Below the pieces are notes generated by a model. The model saw only the letters and a program-made list of their open reading frames with translations, was not told the origin of the DNA and did no database searches. Shown here one piece after another: positions 43,997 to 56,789 of a stretch of DNA of 64,000 nucleotides; positions within the stretch are counted from its first letter, which is position 1, and each line of letters opens with the position of its first letter. Source of the stretch: Acytostelium subglobosum LB1 (Eukaryota; Evosea; Eumycetozoa; Acytosteliales; Acytosteliaceae); contig NW_012236521.1 of the NCBI RefSeq assembly GCF_000787575.1, forward strand, positions 762,924 through 826,923, written 5' to 3'. Position numbers and translations under genes: made by a program.

Positions 43997-45323
43997 TTAA
44001 TGAGATAGATATGAGGCAATGAATACCTTGAATATCTTGGTTAAGTCTTCGACAACGGTGTGATCAACATTGGAGAGGTCATCACATGCCTTGTGCCAAC
44101 AACTTGGGAATGGCATTGTGATCAGATGCATTATTGGTATATTATAAACCTTGAATGGTATATCTATTGATGTTGATTGATTGATTGATTGAGTGAATGA
44201 ATGAACAGGAGGATGGATATTGTTTCAATTGATTGCCAATACATACGGTCATCTTGTACCTCATTGCCAATGAAATGATTGCTAAAGTACTTCCTTGGTC
44301 TAAAGCTTATACTGGATATTGCTACAAGTTAGTGATTGGCGCGAACATAATATGACCCGAACTTACATTCGCTTGGAGGATAGTCTATCCTCAATGTCCA
44401 CCATCATGTTAAATAATGGCACTGTCTCATGATGAGTTGGATAGAATGTTGGATTGGGTCCACCTATCAGATCGAGTAACATAAAGAAGTCAACTGTTTC
44501 GTAGAAGGCCTTTGACTCACCAGTCTCGTGATGGTGAATCGTATGATTGGCCAGATGTTTAGCCAGGCGTCGTGAACCATAAAGTGAATCAGTATCGGTC
44601 CAATCCACAAATGCTTCCTCTCCATCAAAGAATATCAACTTCAATCTCCTCTTGCCCTCCTTCTCCAACAACTCCTCCATCGACTTTGCAATCTCAATGA
44701 TCATCGCGATACTAACAGCAGAGTCTGTTGCCGCCACAAACTTGAACTCCTAATGAGAGGGCGCCATGATTGTGTTAGTTGAGCCTCTCATTAATTCATT
44801 CGTTCGAATGATCGATCGATTGATCACTCACCTTGAACATCTTTGAATCATAGTGGGCAGCGAGTATGAGTGTTGGAGCATGAGGGTCGGTGTCAGGATG
44901 CTTGGAGGTGATGACGATGTTGGTGAATGACTTGCGACCGAATGGTGTCGAGTCGTCGAATGTGTGTTGCTCGACAGTCCAATGATCTTCATCGAATTGT
45001 GCCGTGATGTACTTGGCAACAGTCTTGATTGAGGGTGTACCAGATACTCGTTCAACAGCAATATGTTTCAAATGTTTATCCAATAGAGCCTTGTTCAAAT
45101 CCGATGTATAATGCTTTATCAACTTGTTCTTGATCAATGGGAATTGATCCTTTGTCCTCTTCTCTGCTGCTGTTGTTGTTGTTGTTACTGTTTTAGCTGA
45201 ACATGTTTGTATGGAACATATTGACAACAATAGAATGAGTATTATTACAACATTAAAGATAATAGTACTAATTGTATACCTATTACTTGTAATATTGTAT
45301 CTGTTTGATGAAGTCATTGTCAT
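43997..45323 (-). CDS. Glutaminyl-peptide cyclotransferase (M28 family)
   Basis: Exons 45323..44832, 44749..44367, 44311..44247 and 44163..43997 give 368 aa. A hydrophobic segment at residues ~18-43 ([15 protein letters not shown]) acts as signal peptide or anchor, so the enzyme works in the secretory path or outside the cell. It converts N-terminal Gln to pyroglutamate. The zinc ligands are present: Asp in VAATDSAV, Glu in FFDGEEAF and His in QDDHIPF. AAHYDSK, DSLYGSR and PFPSCWH are further family blocks. The last coding stretch reads straight on to [11 protein letters not shown], matching the family's C-terminus, although a possible donor lies there. Three nearby ATGs (45341, 45323, 45317) compete for the start. 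Confidence 0.9.
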
Positions 45324-45625
45324 TAAATAAATATTAAACATTCATGTTTGTGCTTTGTCCAAGTTCAAGTGAAGCAGTTAAAGAATGGCGCAACACTAAT
45401 AACACGATCATTCGATGTTGTACTATGGACAAATCATGGTCAAAGGAGTTGATAATGTCGATATGTGGACACTCCGTAAGCGAAGCTGATGCCACTCATC
45501 ATTAGCCGTGGACCGAGGATGATTGGTACTCTCTCTTTCCAATAAACAAGTGTTTATTGTATCGAACACATACTGCACACTCTGACAATTTCTTCAAGTA
45601 CATCAACTAGCTCTACGGTCTCAAC
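45324..45625. other. Divergent intergenic region
   Basis: Non-coding spacer between the 5' ends of the glutaminyl cyclase gene (minus) and the Crinkler-like gene (plus). Nothing beyond AT-rich promoter-like DNA is seen. Confidence 0.4.
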
Positions 45626-47988
45626 ATGTTATCGAGAGCATTGCTCAGACTTCCTCTTTGAGCAGCCACAAACCTGCGAGGTACAACTCTCTATCAGTCT
45701 ACGTTCCTCGTACCACAACAACGCCCTCTCACATTTTTCTATTGTTCATCCACAAAGAACATCCCAACACCTATCGATAATGACATCAATCTATATAACA
45801 TATCTACTGTACCCTTGATCACCAACAAGTCGAGTGTTGATGACATGTGTCAATGGGCTACCGCAATCCCATCATTGGAGCAATCAGACATTGTCACCTT
45901 GAAGCAACAGAGAGTTAATGGTGCAGCACTGTTGACTCTGACCGAGGAGAAGCTGCTGAAGCATCCATACAACTTCCCAGGAGGTGCTGCAAGCAATCTG
46001 ATGATCGCGATCGACAAGCTCAAAGTAATAGTCAAGAAGCGTAAGTAAATATTTCCATGTCTAAGATAACATACTAATGACAATACATTCATCAGCTCTT
46101 GATGCCAGCAAGTTTCAGGACTCGCTGCTCCCCGCCCATGATGACCCAAGATGGTCATGTCTGCACGACCTCAAGATAGAGATGGAGACAGATACCAATG
46201 GTCAACAAGTTCCATGTATCAAGAAGTTAAAGAACAAAATTGGTCAGTTCATAGAGTTGCCAAATCTTGCTGGCAAAGACAAGATACTTCCAAAGAAGCT
46301 TGAACGAGGTAAGCTCACCTCGTACCTTTTGACACAAGAGAGATATGACTTGGTTTTGAGGTTCGCCACAATGATCAACCTCGGTGAGCCACATATGGAG
46401 AACCCTAGTTTGCAGAGTGGCCTCATTGGCAAGACATTGGAATCGTATCTCCTCACATGTATCGCATATGTGAACAATGCAATCGTCATATACATCGTAA
46501 GTACCTTTTCAAGTCATTATTGACCACCTCTAACATATGTTCGATCAGCCTCTAACTCAGAAAATGTCTTCTCTGAAAGATGACAACGAAATGGCCGTGT
46601 ACTTCCTCAACCGTTTCGTCAATTTCAACGCATCCAAGGCATCAAACATTAAGTGCAGAGGAAATCGTTGGAAGGCCCCCACTCTTCTCGATCTTGCTAT
46701 TGCCGGAACAACTGACACATCTCAGGCGTTTCTTGTCTCTCGTGAACTGATGGAGCAACTTGGAACAATAGTGGAACACCCTGTCTTGTACTGCTTGGAC
46801 GAGCACCAACACCTTTGGAGGGATGGCGTCCAGAATTCCTCATTTGGCAAAGCATTCACGATTGAATCTGGACCATGCTCTGGCGCAAGAACAATTCTGG
46901 TTGTCTCTGGATCTGCACACTCTGCATTCGAGATGAACCTTCCTTCAACCATGTCATCCTGGTTTCACAAAATACTTCCCTTCAGCATGAAGACATTCGA
47001 AATGGTTATCAAAGATGAGAAGAGCGGTCTTTACATCCAAGAGGAGTGGCGTCGTGACAACGAATCAATCGAGAGACTTGCAGAGATCACTGGACGATTG
47101 CCTCGAGAGTTACAAGAGTTGCACGATCAGCAGCACCAGTTCAAGACAGCAGAAGATTTCCTCCACTCCCGCAAGATACTGTACAGCCTCGAGGTCAACA
47201 ATTACTTGTCAACTAGCAACAAGGAGCAAATCGATTCCTACTATCGGTTTATGGATGCATTCTTCTCACGAATCGACAAGATGGACATGCAAGTTGCTCC
47301 TCCATCTCTCTATGACTCTGGACTCATCTATTATGACTGTCGAGACAATGTATACCGTACAATATGCAGTGGAGCATTTCTTGCACTTCACGACCACTAT
47401 TAGTCATACCGAGACTTCCCAACAATGTCATCACTTGGTGACACAGCCACTGGAGATCAGTTTCAGAGATTGGTTGAGAGAGCATTCAAGAGACGCATGA
47501 AGATTGACCAAATCAATGGATTCGGTATTCGTGTATCTGTTCCCAAACCAAAAAGAGGAAGACCAAAGGCGTCAGAGAAGATCGAGTTCGAGAAGATTGG
47601 CATATCATTTCCAGTAGTCGAGAGATCAGTATATATCGAACAACGAGATGGTCAGCTGAATATCCCAAAGCACTTTGGTATGAACACACTCTACATTATA
47701 TCTTCTCCAACATTTCCCTACATCCTCTACAATCCCTCGACCAACTCGATCTATTTCGTTCAAGTATCATTATCATCATTCCAACAACATGAATCAAGTA
47801 GGCCAATATCCCCATCTTTCAACGACATCGACAACTGCACAAGTATTGCCTCTGGCACACAGGCAATCACAGGAAAGAAGTGCTCGACTTCCATCACTGA
47901 GCAAGAACTCCAATTCGACGCCGATAGTGTAACAGCCCACTTCATCTACATTACTTGGTCAACTTTGGAGAAACAGCGCCCTCTCTAA
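45626..47988 (+). pseudogene. SAM/P-loop NTPase/nuclease-like protein of Crinkler-RHS type, two in-frame stops
   Basis: Exons 45626..46040, 46096..46496 and 46549..47988 share one frame. A basic, presequence-like start at 45626 is cut by TGA (45659-45661). The same frame then continues into a SAM-like domain (VDDMCQWATAIPSLEQSDIV, then LLTLTEEKLL). Exon 2 has a degenerate Walker A (SGLIGKT). Exon 3 has a Walker B-like VLYCLDEHQHLW and the ILVVSGSAHS strand typical of Crinkler/RHS NTPases. A TAG (47401-47403) follows. The frame then runs another 195 codons into a segment opening GDTATGDQFQRLVERAFKRR, like the entry to a PD-(D/E)XK nuclease, ending at 47988. Both splice junctions and the whole frame are otherwise intact. 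Either the gene died recently or the stops are errors or read through. A shorter working product could begin after the TGA. The family assignment is by motif only. Confidence 0.65.
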
Positions 47989-48107
47989 GAATATCACAAT
48001 ATTTGACAAGGAGGCTTGTCGAACAGAGTTTTCGATTCAGTAATTGGTGCCGCTCAGTTGATGTACATAAATATAGTCGATGTGTATATACTTGGATGTT
48101 ATTATTA

Positions 48108-51100
48108 TTAATTTGTTGTCGATGAAGGTCCATAGCCACCACCACCTGGAGTAAGAATACGTAATCGATCACCATGTTGTAATGGAATTGAGTTCTTGCC
48201 ACCTAGACTGATCACTCGTCCATCCTTCTTGAATACATGATTGGCACCACGTTGAGCATTGCCTCCTTGCTTCAGACCTCTTGGCTCGAATGATCTGCGT
48301 TCCGACAGTATGCTCACTGAGAAATCCTTGAGGAACTCGATCTCGCGCACAATACCATCGCCTCCATTGTACTGTCCTTTTCCGCCAGAGCCTTCGCGAA
48401 TGCCAAACTGGCGCACAATGACTGGATATCGCTTCTCCATGATCTCAATGTCTGTGGCACGGGTGTTGGTCATGTGGCACTGCACAGCCGAGCAGCCGTG
48501 CCATGTAGGACCGGCGCCAGAGCCGCCTCCAATCGTCTCGTAGTAGCCCAATGTCTCGTCACCGAATGTCAGATTGTTCATGCAGCCCTGGCTGTTGGCG
48601 CATGCTCCAAACGACATAAGTATGACATCGGTTACACGCTGCGAAGTCAACACGTTTCCTCCAACAACAGCGGCGTTTTCGCTGGGATATAGTATCGTGC
48701 CATTTGGTATGTTGATTGTGATCGGGTTCAAACAACCTTGATTGAGTGGGATGTCGCGCTTGACCAAACAACGTAACGAGTATATGATTGCAGACTTGGT
48801 GACGGAGGGTGGCGAGTTGGTGTTGCCAAACACCTCGCAACCAGTGCCAGTAAAGTCGAACACAGCAGTCTTTGCATCGCGATCGATGGTCAGAGCCAGC
48901 TTGATGGGTGTACCGTCGTCCATGTAGTCGATGGACACCAATGTGTCGACCGGCTTCAGTCCATGATTGTTTGAAATCTCGCACAACATCTCTTTGACGG
49001 CCAATTCTGCATTCTGTTGCACGTGATGCATGTAGGCATGAACGACGTCCATGCCATAGTATGTGATCAACTCCTCCATTAGTCCAATACCCTTGTTGTT
49101 GGCGGCCACCTGTGCTCTCAGGTCTGAGAGGTTGTCCGAAAGGTTGCGCGACTTGGCAAACAAGGTGCGAATTTCAGCCTCTTGGAATGCACCGTCGCGG
49201 ACGAGTTTGAATGAGGGGATTGCCACACCCTCTTCCTCCAAGCTCTTGGAGAATGGGGGCATGGAACCGGGTGTGATGCCTCCAATGTCGGCGTGATGGC
49301 CGCGACTTGCCATGTAGAACACTGCCTTTCCACCATGGTAGACGGGCGTGATCACCGTCATGTCTGGCAAGTGGCTGCCGCCAGACTGTGGATGATTGGA
49401 GAGGATCACCTCGCCATTGTGCCAGTTCTCTCCCAGATGATCGATCTGCCAGCGCACTGCCTCTTGCATCGATCCGAGATGGACGGGGAGATGTGGCGCG
49501 TTGGCTACAAGGCCGCCATCTGGTCCAAACAACGCGCACGAGAAATCCAGACGTTCTTTGATGTTGGTCGACACTGATGTGCGCTGTAGGGTCCTTCCCA
49601 TCTGCTCGGCAATACTCATGAAGCGATGAGAGAATACTGATAGTGTGATTGGGTCTAGATCCACGCTGACCTTCTTGGGCTTACCAGTGCCTATTGTTAT
49701 CTCAACATTGCCTGTTGATNNGGCAAGACTACAGCATGGCAGTCTGGCTCCACAACAATCGTACTAGTATTATCAATGATGACGGCTGGGCCATCAATCT
49801 TATGACCACCAAGCAGTTCTTGAAGTAAGTACACCGGTGTCTTTACACGTCCAAGTGTCTAATATTGATTGATTGATTGATTGATCGTGTTAGGATGTCG
49901 GATTGATTGATTGAATGAATGGACTGAGATGACTCACATTGAAGTAGACATCGCTGTATGTGTTTGGAGTTGGTGGTTCGTCAGAGTTGGTATCGGTGAT
50001 CATGATTGGCTTTAGGGTTGATCCCTTTGCCGCAGCTCTGATGCGGATATCATCGACCAATAGCTCGCGTCCTTGAATGAGGAACCCATATTCTCGCTTG
50101 TAGTTCTCTTTGAACGCTCGTTCATAGTCACTGTCTTCGGGACATTGGATCATCATTGATGTGTCTGTGCCAGAGAATCGTAGGTTCAAGTACTTCTCTA
50201 TTGTGATGTGATCGCTCGTGAATCCTTTGCCGCACAACTCCTGCGTGGCCTCGTGGCCCAGGTGTTGTAGTCTTTGTTCAAACAATGACATGTTCTCAGG
50301 TTTGTAGACTTGTGAACTTGGTTCCTGTTTCTCCACGACGAGGTCGGCTAGACCGAGTCCGTATGCGCTGAGGATGCCAGAGAAGCGGTGAATGAACACT
50401 TTTGGCATGCCAAGGTTCATGGCAATGGCGCAGGCATGTTGACCGCCAGCGCCACCAAAGCAGCTGAGAACATGGTGGCTGGCATCGTGACCCTTGGCCT
50501 CAGTGATGTTCCTGATGGGGCGACACATAGCTTCGTTGGCCACGCGAATGAATCCATATGCTACCTCATCAACGGACATCTCTGCCACGCCATGCTCTCT
50601 CGAGAACTTGTTGACATCATCTGCCATCTTGGACATGGCTGCGCGTGCTGCCTCAGCGTCCAACTGCTGGTCCTGGGTTGGGCCGAATATGGATGGGAAG
50701 TGTTGCGGGAGTAGTCGGCCAAGTACCAAGTTGGCGTCTGTGATAGCGAGCATGCCACCCTTGCGGTAACACACTGGGCCGGGGTGAGCTCCCACTGACT
50801 CTGGGCCAACCGCAAAGAGACCAGCGCGGAAGAGCAACCGTGAGCCACCACCAGCGGCCACAGTCGTGATGTCCAAATGAGGTGCCTGGATTGTGAGACC
50901 CGAGATCTCTGTCTCAAAGATGTGCTCCAAGTGTCCATTGTAGCGAGATACATCAGTTGATGTGCCACCCATATCGAATCCAATCACTGGCTGTGGGTTC
51001 TGCTTGTCGTACGTTGCGTAGGCGTAGCCGACGACACCGCCGGCAGGGCCCGAGAGTATGGATCGGAAGCCCTTAAAGCTGTCGACTGGGCACAGGCCGC

Positions 51101-51968
51101 CATCGGACATCATGAATGAGATATCGACGTCCTGTGATATCCTATCGTCAAAGCCTGACAAGAAGTTGGTGATGTAGTGTGCGATCTTTGGTGTGAGGTA
51201 GGCGTCGACGCATGACGTCACTCCACGCGGGATCACCTTGATCATTGGCATCAACTGAGATGACAGTGACACCTGCTGGAATCCAACCTCCTGGCACAGA
51301 TGGCCAACCATCTGCTCATGCTGAGGGAATGCGAATGAATGTATAAACACGATAGCCACACTGTTGATGCCCATTTCCTTGTATCTCTTGAGGTCTTTGC
51401 GCACTTGTTGCAAGTCTGGCTTACGCAACACGTATGCGCCGCTCTCCTTGTTGGGAGTGATTGAGGGGTCGGCCAGAGGCGAGAGTGACACACGCTCATC
51501 AACCTCAAGTACATCTTCATAGATCAAGTCTGGACGACGTATCTCTAAGTCAAAGATATTAGGTCTGGCCTGATTACCAATCTGCAACAAGTCCTTGAAT
51601 CCCTTTGTAATGACCAACAACACACGTTCACCTTGTCTCTCAAGCAATGCATTCGTACCAATAGTAGTGCCCATTCTGAATGATTGGATTGTGTCAGGGT
51701 CCTTGCCACTCATTCAATCAATCAAAGATACATACCGGATTGACTTGATGTAAGATGTGTCAACATTGTCTTTTGGTATTGATTGCTTTGTTACACGTTC
51801 TAGTATACGTCTGATACCTTCACGTGGAGCATCTTTGTAGTTGTCAGGGTCCACAGACAGTAACTTCTCAATGTGATAATAAGGTGCAACAGGTAGCTCT
51901 GCATAAATATCAGTGAATGTTCCACCTCTATCAATATTAAACTTTATACTATGCTTTGGTAAAATCAT
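48108..51968 (-). CDS. oplah: 5-oxoprolinase (ATP-hydrolysing)
   Basis: Exons 51968..51736, 51675..49938 and 49858..48108 give about 1,240 aa. The N-terminal hydantoinase A half begins [17 protein letters not shown], then [20 protein letters not shown] and [15 protein letters not shown]. The hydantoinase B half begins [22 protein letters not shown] and ends TPGGGGYG. The enzyme opens 5-oxoproline to glutamate with ATP in the gamma-glutamyl (glutathione) cycle, in the cytosol. Length and domain order match animal OPLAH. At 49720-49721 two N bases lie between the halves, and the frames on either side differ by one base, so the true sequence there should have a different length; I treat this as an assembly fault, not a broken gene. 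Confidence 0.93.
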
Positions 51969-52139
51969 TATGATCTCTATCTCTATCTATCTATCTCTAA
52001 AGTGTTATTAATACAACAATGAATGAACATGTTCATCTTTATGAAGATGTTAATTTGATTCGAAATGGAAGGGCATTCCTTTTTGAACTTCCTCACGAGC
52101 TACATGGGTTACAGGTCCGCGGACGCCATGACTGACAAC

Positions 52140-55100
52140 TCACTCTCCAACTGTTTCAACAGAGTATGTTGATTGTGAGTTTGGTCTGTGTCTCAGACCG
52201 ACATTATCATTGGATGAACTTGTTGTTGAGCTGGTATCATTGTGAACATCTTTGGTAGGTTGCCATAGACAATGTCTGGTGTCAACATCCCTACATTCCA
52301 ATACACTTGAGAGCTTGGTATTGAAGCGACACAACAGACCCTTGGTCTTTTTGTTGCCATACTCTATAATTACATCTATCAAAGGATCATCCTGTTTGTG
52401 TTCATTGTTAGTGATTGATTTATTGATTGATCGAAGATTGATTGGAATGATTCCAGTCAAACAACATACCTTCTTGGTGATATCATTAATAATGTTACAA
52501 ATGGTAGTCTTGGCCAATTTGAAGTCCTGACCTTGGATACCAATGGATATGTCCAACTTGATCAGATCACTTGAAGTGGAGCTGGATGACGTGGAGGTGG
52601 AGGTGCCGTCGACATGTTCTTGTTCCTTGGAAACTCCTATAGTGTCCACAGACACTTCCAAGACCTTGTTGTCCATGAAGCGTGGACATAATGATATTGG
52701 ATATCCAATAACCATTAGTGCTAGACGTATCTTGGTACGACCAAACAGACCTTCAATTGCACGCCACAATGGTTTGCTCTCCAACTGAAGATATGCCTCG
52801 TCGACGTTATCCTTGCAAGACTCTCGACGTGTTCCCTCCAAAGTGACAACGATGCCACCTGACTCTGGCAGACGTACATTGACCGCAGTGAGTATGATCA
52901 ATGGATCCAACTTGCTAATGTCCACCGGTTCGCTCCAAGCCTGTTTGATGATGTCATAGCTCTTGAAGCACAGGAACAATGTCATGAGCACGAATGGCGT
53001 GATGCCAAGTGCATCGGCCGCCTGGACCACTCGCGGGATGGCCAGCGGGCTGAACGTCCATACGACGAACAATGGGAACATCAACAGTTCTCCAATGAAC
53101 ATGGTATGGCGCAGTTGGAAGCAACGATATGTGCCACGTGCCAAGATGCCTCTATACAACTTCCAGAAACGTCCAACAAACACCTTGCGCACAATCCAAA
53201 CGTATGATTGAATTGGCGCGTATAGTGGTACGTGTAGCCTTGCCAAGTTTGTCGTGCCAGTCCATGCCAAGAACATAATGAGCATCCATCCAGCATGCAT
53301 CAATCTCACCTCTTGTGAGTGAACGGATGTGACGCCCATCCAATAGTCATGGATTGATTGTGGGTATCTCAGGTGGTCCAAAGTGATTGATCGAGGATCT
53401 TGAATGAGCATGCGCCAGGTCTGGTTGGCTGTCGAAACTGGATGGTTGTCTGGGCCTTCGAAGAGATATAGTGGGAGCGTCGCCAACACGAGCTGGAGAC
53501 AGACATAAAAGGGGAAGGTGGTGGCCTGGAGCAGCGCAATGATGGTCTCCAAGATGGACAACATACCCTTGGCATCGCCCAACTTGGTCCACTTGTGGTT
53601 CACACGCCACTGGCTCCACAGAGGACTGCCAAGTGTGACGATGAACAGGTAGATTGAGTTGATGGCGACCAACGCCATGGCCATCTCATTGGGCACGATC
53701 AATAGACATCCCAACATGTTGACTGTGGTGAACTTGTCAAACTCGAGAACGGTGCTGAAGTGAATGGCCAGTCGGTGCAGCCAGAGCATGGCATCATTGA
53801 GTGATGATATCTTGTTTGATTGTGTTCTGCGCGCCAAGTAGATGTGGATGGGGATGAAGGCGATGCCAGCCACCTTTAGTGGCAACAGAACAATGTTTGG
53901 AATGTCTCTCAGTGTCTCCATAAAGTAGAATGCAATGATTGCACGCCAGGAGATGGTGTGCATCTGTACCACAGGTGCTGGTGCTGGCTCGCTCTTTGAT
54001 TCGTCGCTTGTGCTAGAGTGATCATCAGATGTGGCAGCAGGCATTGGGACAATGACTGGATGTACCTTCCTTGGGTAGTGTCTTCTTCTCCTATTCCTGG
54101 AGTAGACCTCCTGGGGTGGCAGGGGTACTGGATGATTGTTCCTCAATGCCTTGATCAGCTGGGGCAATCTGATCATTATCACTGTGATACATAATATCTG
54201 TAGAACAGCCAAAAGATCCAACAATATCAATGTACAACTAAGTCCTGTCGCGTGGATTGCTGCCCAAGTATACTTCCACTCATTATTCGGATTATCTCTA
54301 AGATACCTCTTATACTCTCTCACTCCATCCATAATCCTCCATCCAGTAACCAATGTGATCGTTGCTATGTGTGTTTGGATGGGGTTAGAGTCAGTTTGGA
54401 ATCATTCCAATCACACTATTATACAATACATACCAAGTATGATGATGAATAGATCAACAAAGATCAGTCCAAAGTGGCCAAGGACCATCACTCTTGCTTC
54501 CATGTCAGACTTGAACTCTTTGTAAAGTAGTGAACGCGCCATGGACATGAAGCGCCATGGCATGACAATGGTGCAAAGGCCAAGTAGAGCAAAGGGTACA
54601 TCGATCAATGTCTTTTGGAACAGGATGGCCACGGCACGATGCTCATTGTCTCCACGTCTATGTTGTTTGATCATTCTCCATAATGAAGGTATACGCCACA
54701 TTGTGATTACAATGAATGCAAGTGGTACCAAACAGATGATGTCCATCAACACTGCCAATACATATCGTAGAATGAGCAGGCGTTGTTGAGTATATCTGCG
54801 CTCGGGCTCAGAGTCATCGATTTCCTTCAATCGCGAGTACAACATTGGCATCCTCCAAAGTGTAAGCAGGAATAGCACGGGGAATGGGATGTCGAGCAGC
54901 AGCAAGAAGAACTGTTTACCCACGATTGGATGCCAGGCCAATGGTAGTTGGCCAGATGTCTCGCTCATGGTCGTTGAAGGCGCTGGGTTTTCATCTTCGT
55001 CGTTGTCACGATCGACGGAAGACGGGGGTAGGGTTGGAGGTGCGGGTGGGGCTGAGGCTGAGGTCGCTTGGCGACGATTGATTGTGAATAGTTTGGCGCT

Positions 55101-56789
55101 TTTGAGTTGATTGAGTGTGTCCTTGGCGCGATATACTGTGACCATGAGTATGATAAATGCGGCAAGTGTTGGGATGTCGAGTACCAACATTAGGAATTGC
55201 TTGAGTATGTAGATGCGCTGAGTCTTTCGTGGCGCGCCTGGTGGGTACGCCTGGATGAAGTGGTAGGCACGCCAACCTGTCAACAATATGGCCAATGAAC
55301 ATATGACGAATGGCGTGTCAATGATGTCCACAAAAAGCATTGAGAAGTTATCACTGATTGCCTTGTGTCGCTGGCTTCGCGAGGTGGCCGCCTGGATATC
55401 GCGATACATAAAGAATGCGCGCCATACTGTACATATGACTGTGAGTGCCATGACAATGTAGGGTATGTCCACGATCAAATAGACCCATTCACGGAAGATT
55501 GTTGAGTGATAGTGATTGAAGCGATCCTCCTTCAGCTGTCTGTAGCATGACGGCAGACGGTATATCGTGGCAAGAAGACATGCGCCGCAAAAGGTCGCGA
55601 GGATATCCAAGAAGATAAGTAATATATGTTTGATTACTGTCTCGCGTCGTAGACCCGCGCGGTCTTGTGCACGCATTTGGCGGATGGTAATTGGCACACG
55701 GTATACAGTGGGGACGAGGAACACAAGGAACAGGGCAAAGACGATGATGTCGAGCAGTCCCTCACAAGCTTGCCAGAACACCTCTCCTAGTGCCTGATCG
55801 GCGTGTTGAGAAGCACGGGCCAGTCGATAGGCAATCGGTATTCGATATGGCACCAATATGAGAAGAACAGACCTAGAACGAATATGTGTGAGTGAAGTGA
55901 TTGGAATAGCTCCAGGGGATGGTCGAATACTCACGCTATGGCCTCAAGAATGTTGATCACTAGCATGAAGAGTTGTACGAGCACACAGAGTCGCACGTCA
56001 ATAGAGAATGAGTAGTCGATGGCTGTGTAGTTGTGACGTTGGCAATAGGCCTTGATGTCGCGGAAACGCCAGTGGAAGATGACTGAGAGCAGTAGGATAG
56101 GTAGACAGAGTAGGTCAGGAATGATAAGTAACGCATGACAGTATAGTTGTGCTCGGTAGGACTTTAGATGCTCTTGACTACTATGACGCACGGATGTTGG
56201 TGTTCCAACCACCAGAGTATATACAAGGAATGGTATGCGGATCACTGTGCATACCGTGGCGACAAGGGATACTGCCGCGCCAACATCCAACAGACATTCG
56301 CCAACTGCTTCAAAGTATCGTTTGAATTCTGGCTTGAAAGATGCGAACTTGTAGCCAGTGAATGTGTAGCCAATCGAATTGACGATCAGTGTACAGACGA
56401 ATGTGGCCAGGGGACCGACTAACGGATGTCCCGCCATCTCAGTGTCCTGTACCAAGCCAATAAGTTGCAAGCTATAAAGATATGAAAGGGCCAGTAGTGC
56501 CCATGGGAAGAATGGTATCAATACCAATACTCTAGGTATACCAAGTATTAGATGCCATTTTCTAGACTTGAGTATATCTTGGTTCTTGATAGTCCACTAA
56601 GTGTGATTTGAATGAGTGTGATTGTTAGATAAGTGATGGGACTTATCCATTTTAGGATATACTTACAAAAACTAGTCTTGAGTAGAGTGTAAAGGGTAGA
56701 GCTACAAAGGCGAATACAAAGCCTATCAACTCTAATAACTTGATGATTAGGAACAGGATCAATGGTGATTCACCACGTTCATTTGCCAT
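52140..56789 (-). CDS. Large multipass membrane protein built of internal repeats
   Basis: Exons 56789..56667, 56596..55935, 55872..54434, 54364..52470 and 52391..52140 give 1,456 aa. Around twenty hydrophobic segments are visible. Much of the first ~700 residues is made of a diverged unit of ~45-60 residues: a cytoplasmic-looking basic stretch, a helix containing LLLDIPF (LIVDIPY, LFVDIID, LVLDIPT, LLLDIPF, VLMDIIC, TLIDVPF, LLDLLA), and a second helix ending TxWRxPxLYRxL. About ten units can be counted. The second half has other helices and a cytoplasmic C-terminal part (SLCPRFMDNKVLEVSVDT onward) with low-complexity Ser/Thr. There is no signal peptide beyond the first helix. I recognise no transporter or receptor family. 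Function unknown; an intracellular or surface scaffold or channel are guesses. Confidence 0.85.

Noticed and set aside
43825-44019. Possible fifth exon of glutaminyl cyclase (INHMDWNTW...)
   Set aside because: Reading on without an intron gives the family's own C-terminus (VFIASYLSH) and a stop at 43997, which is the better model.
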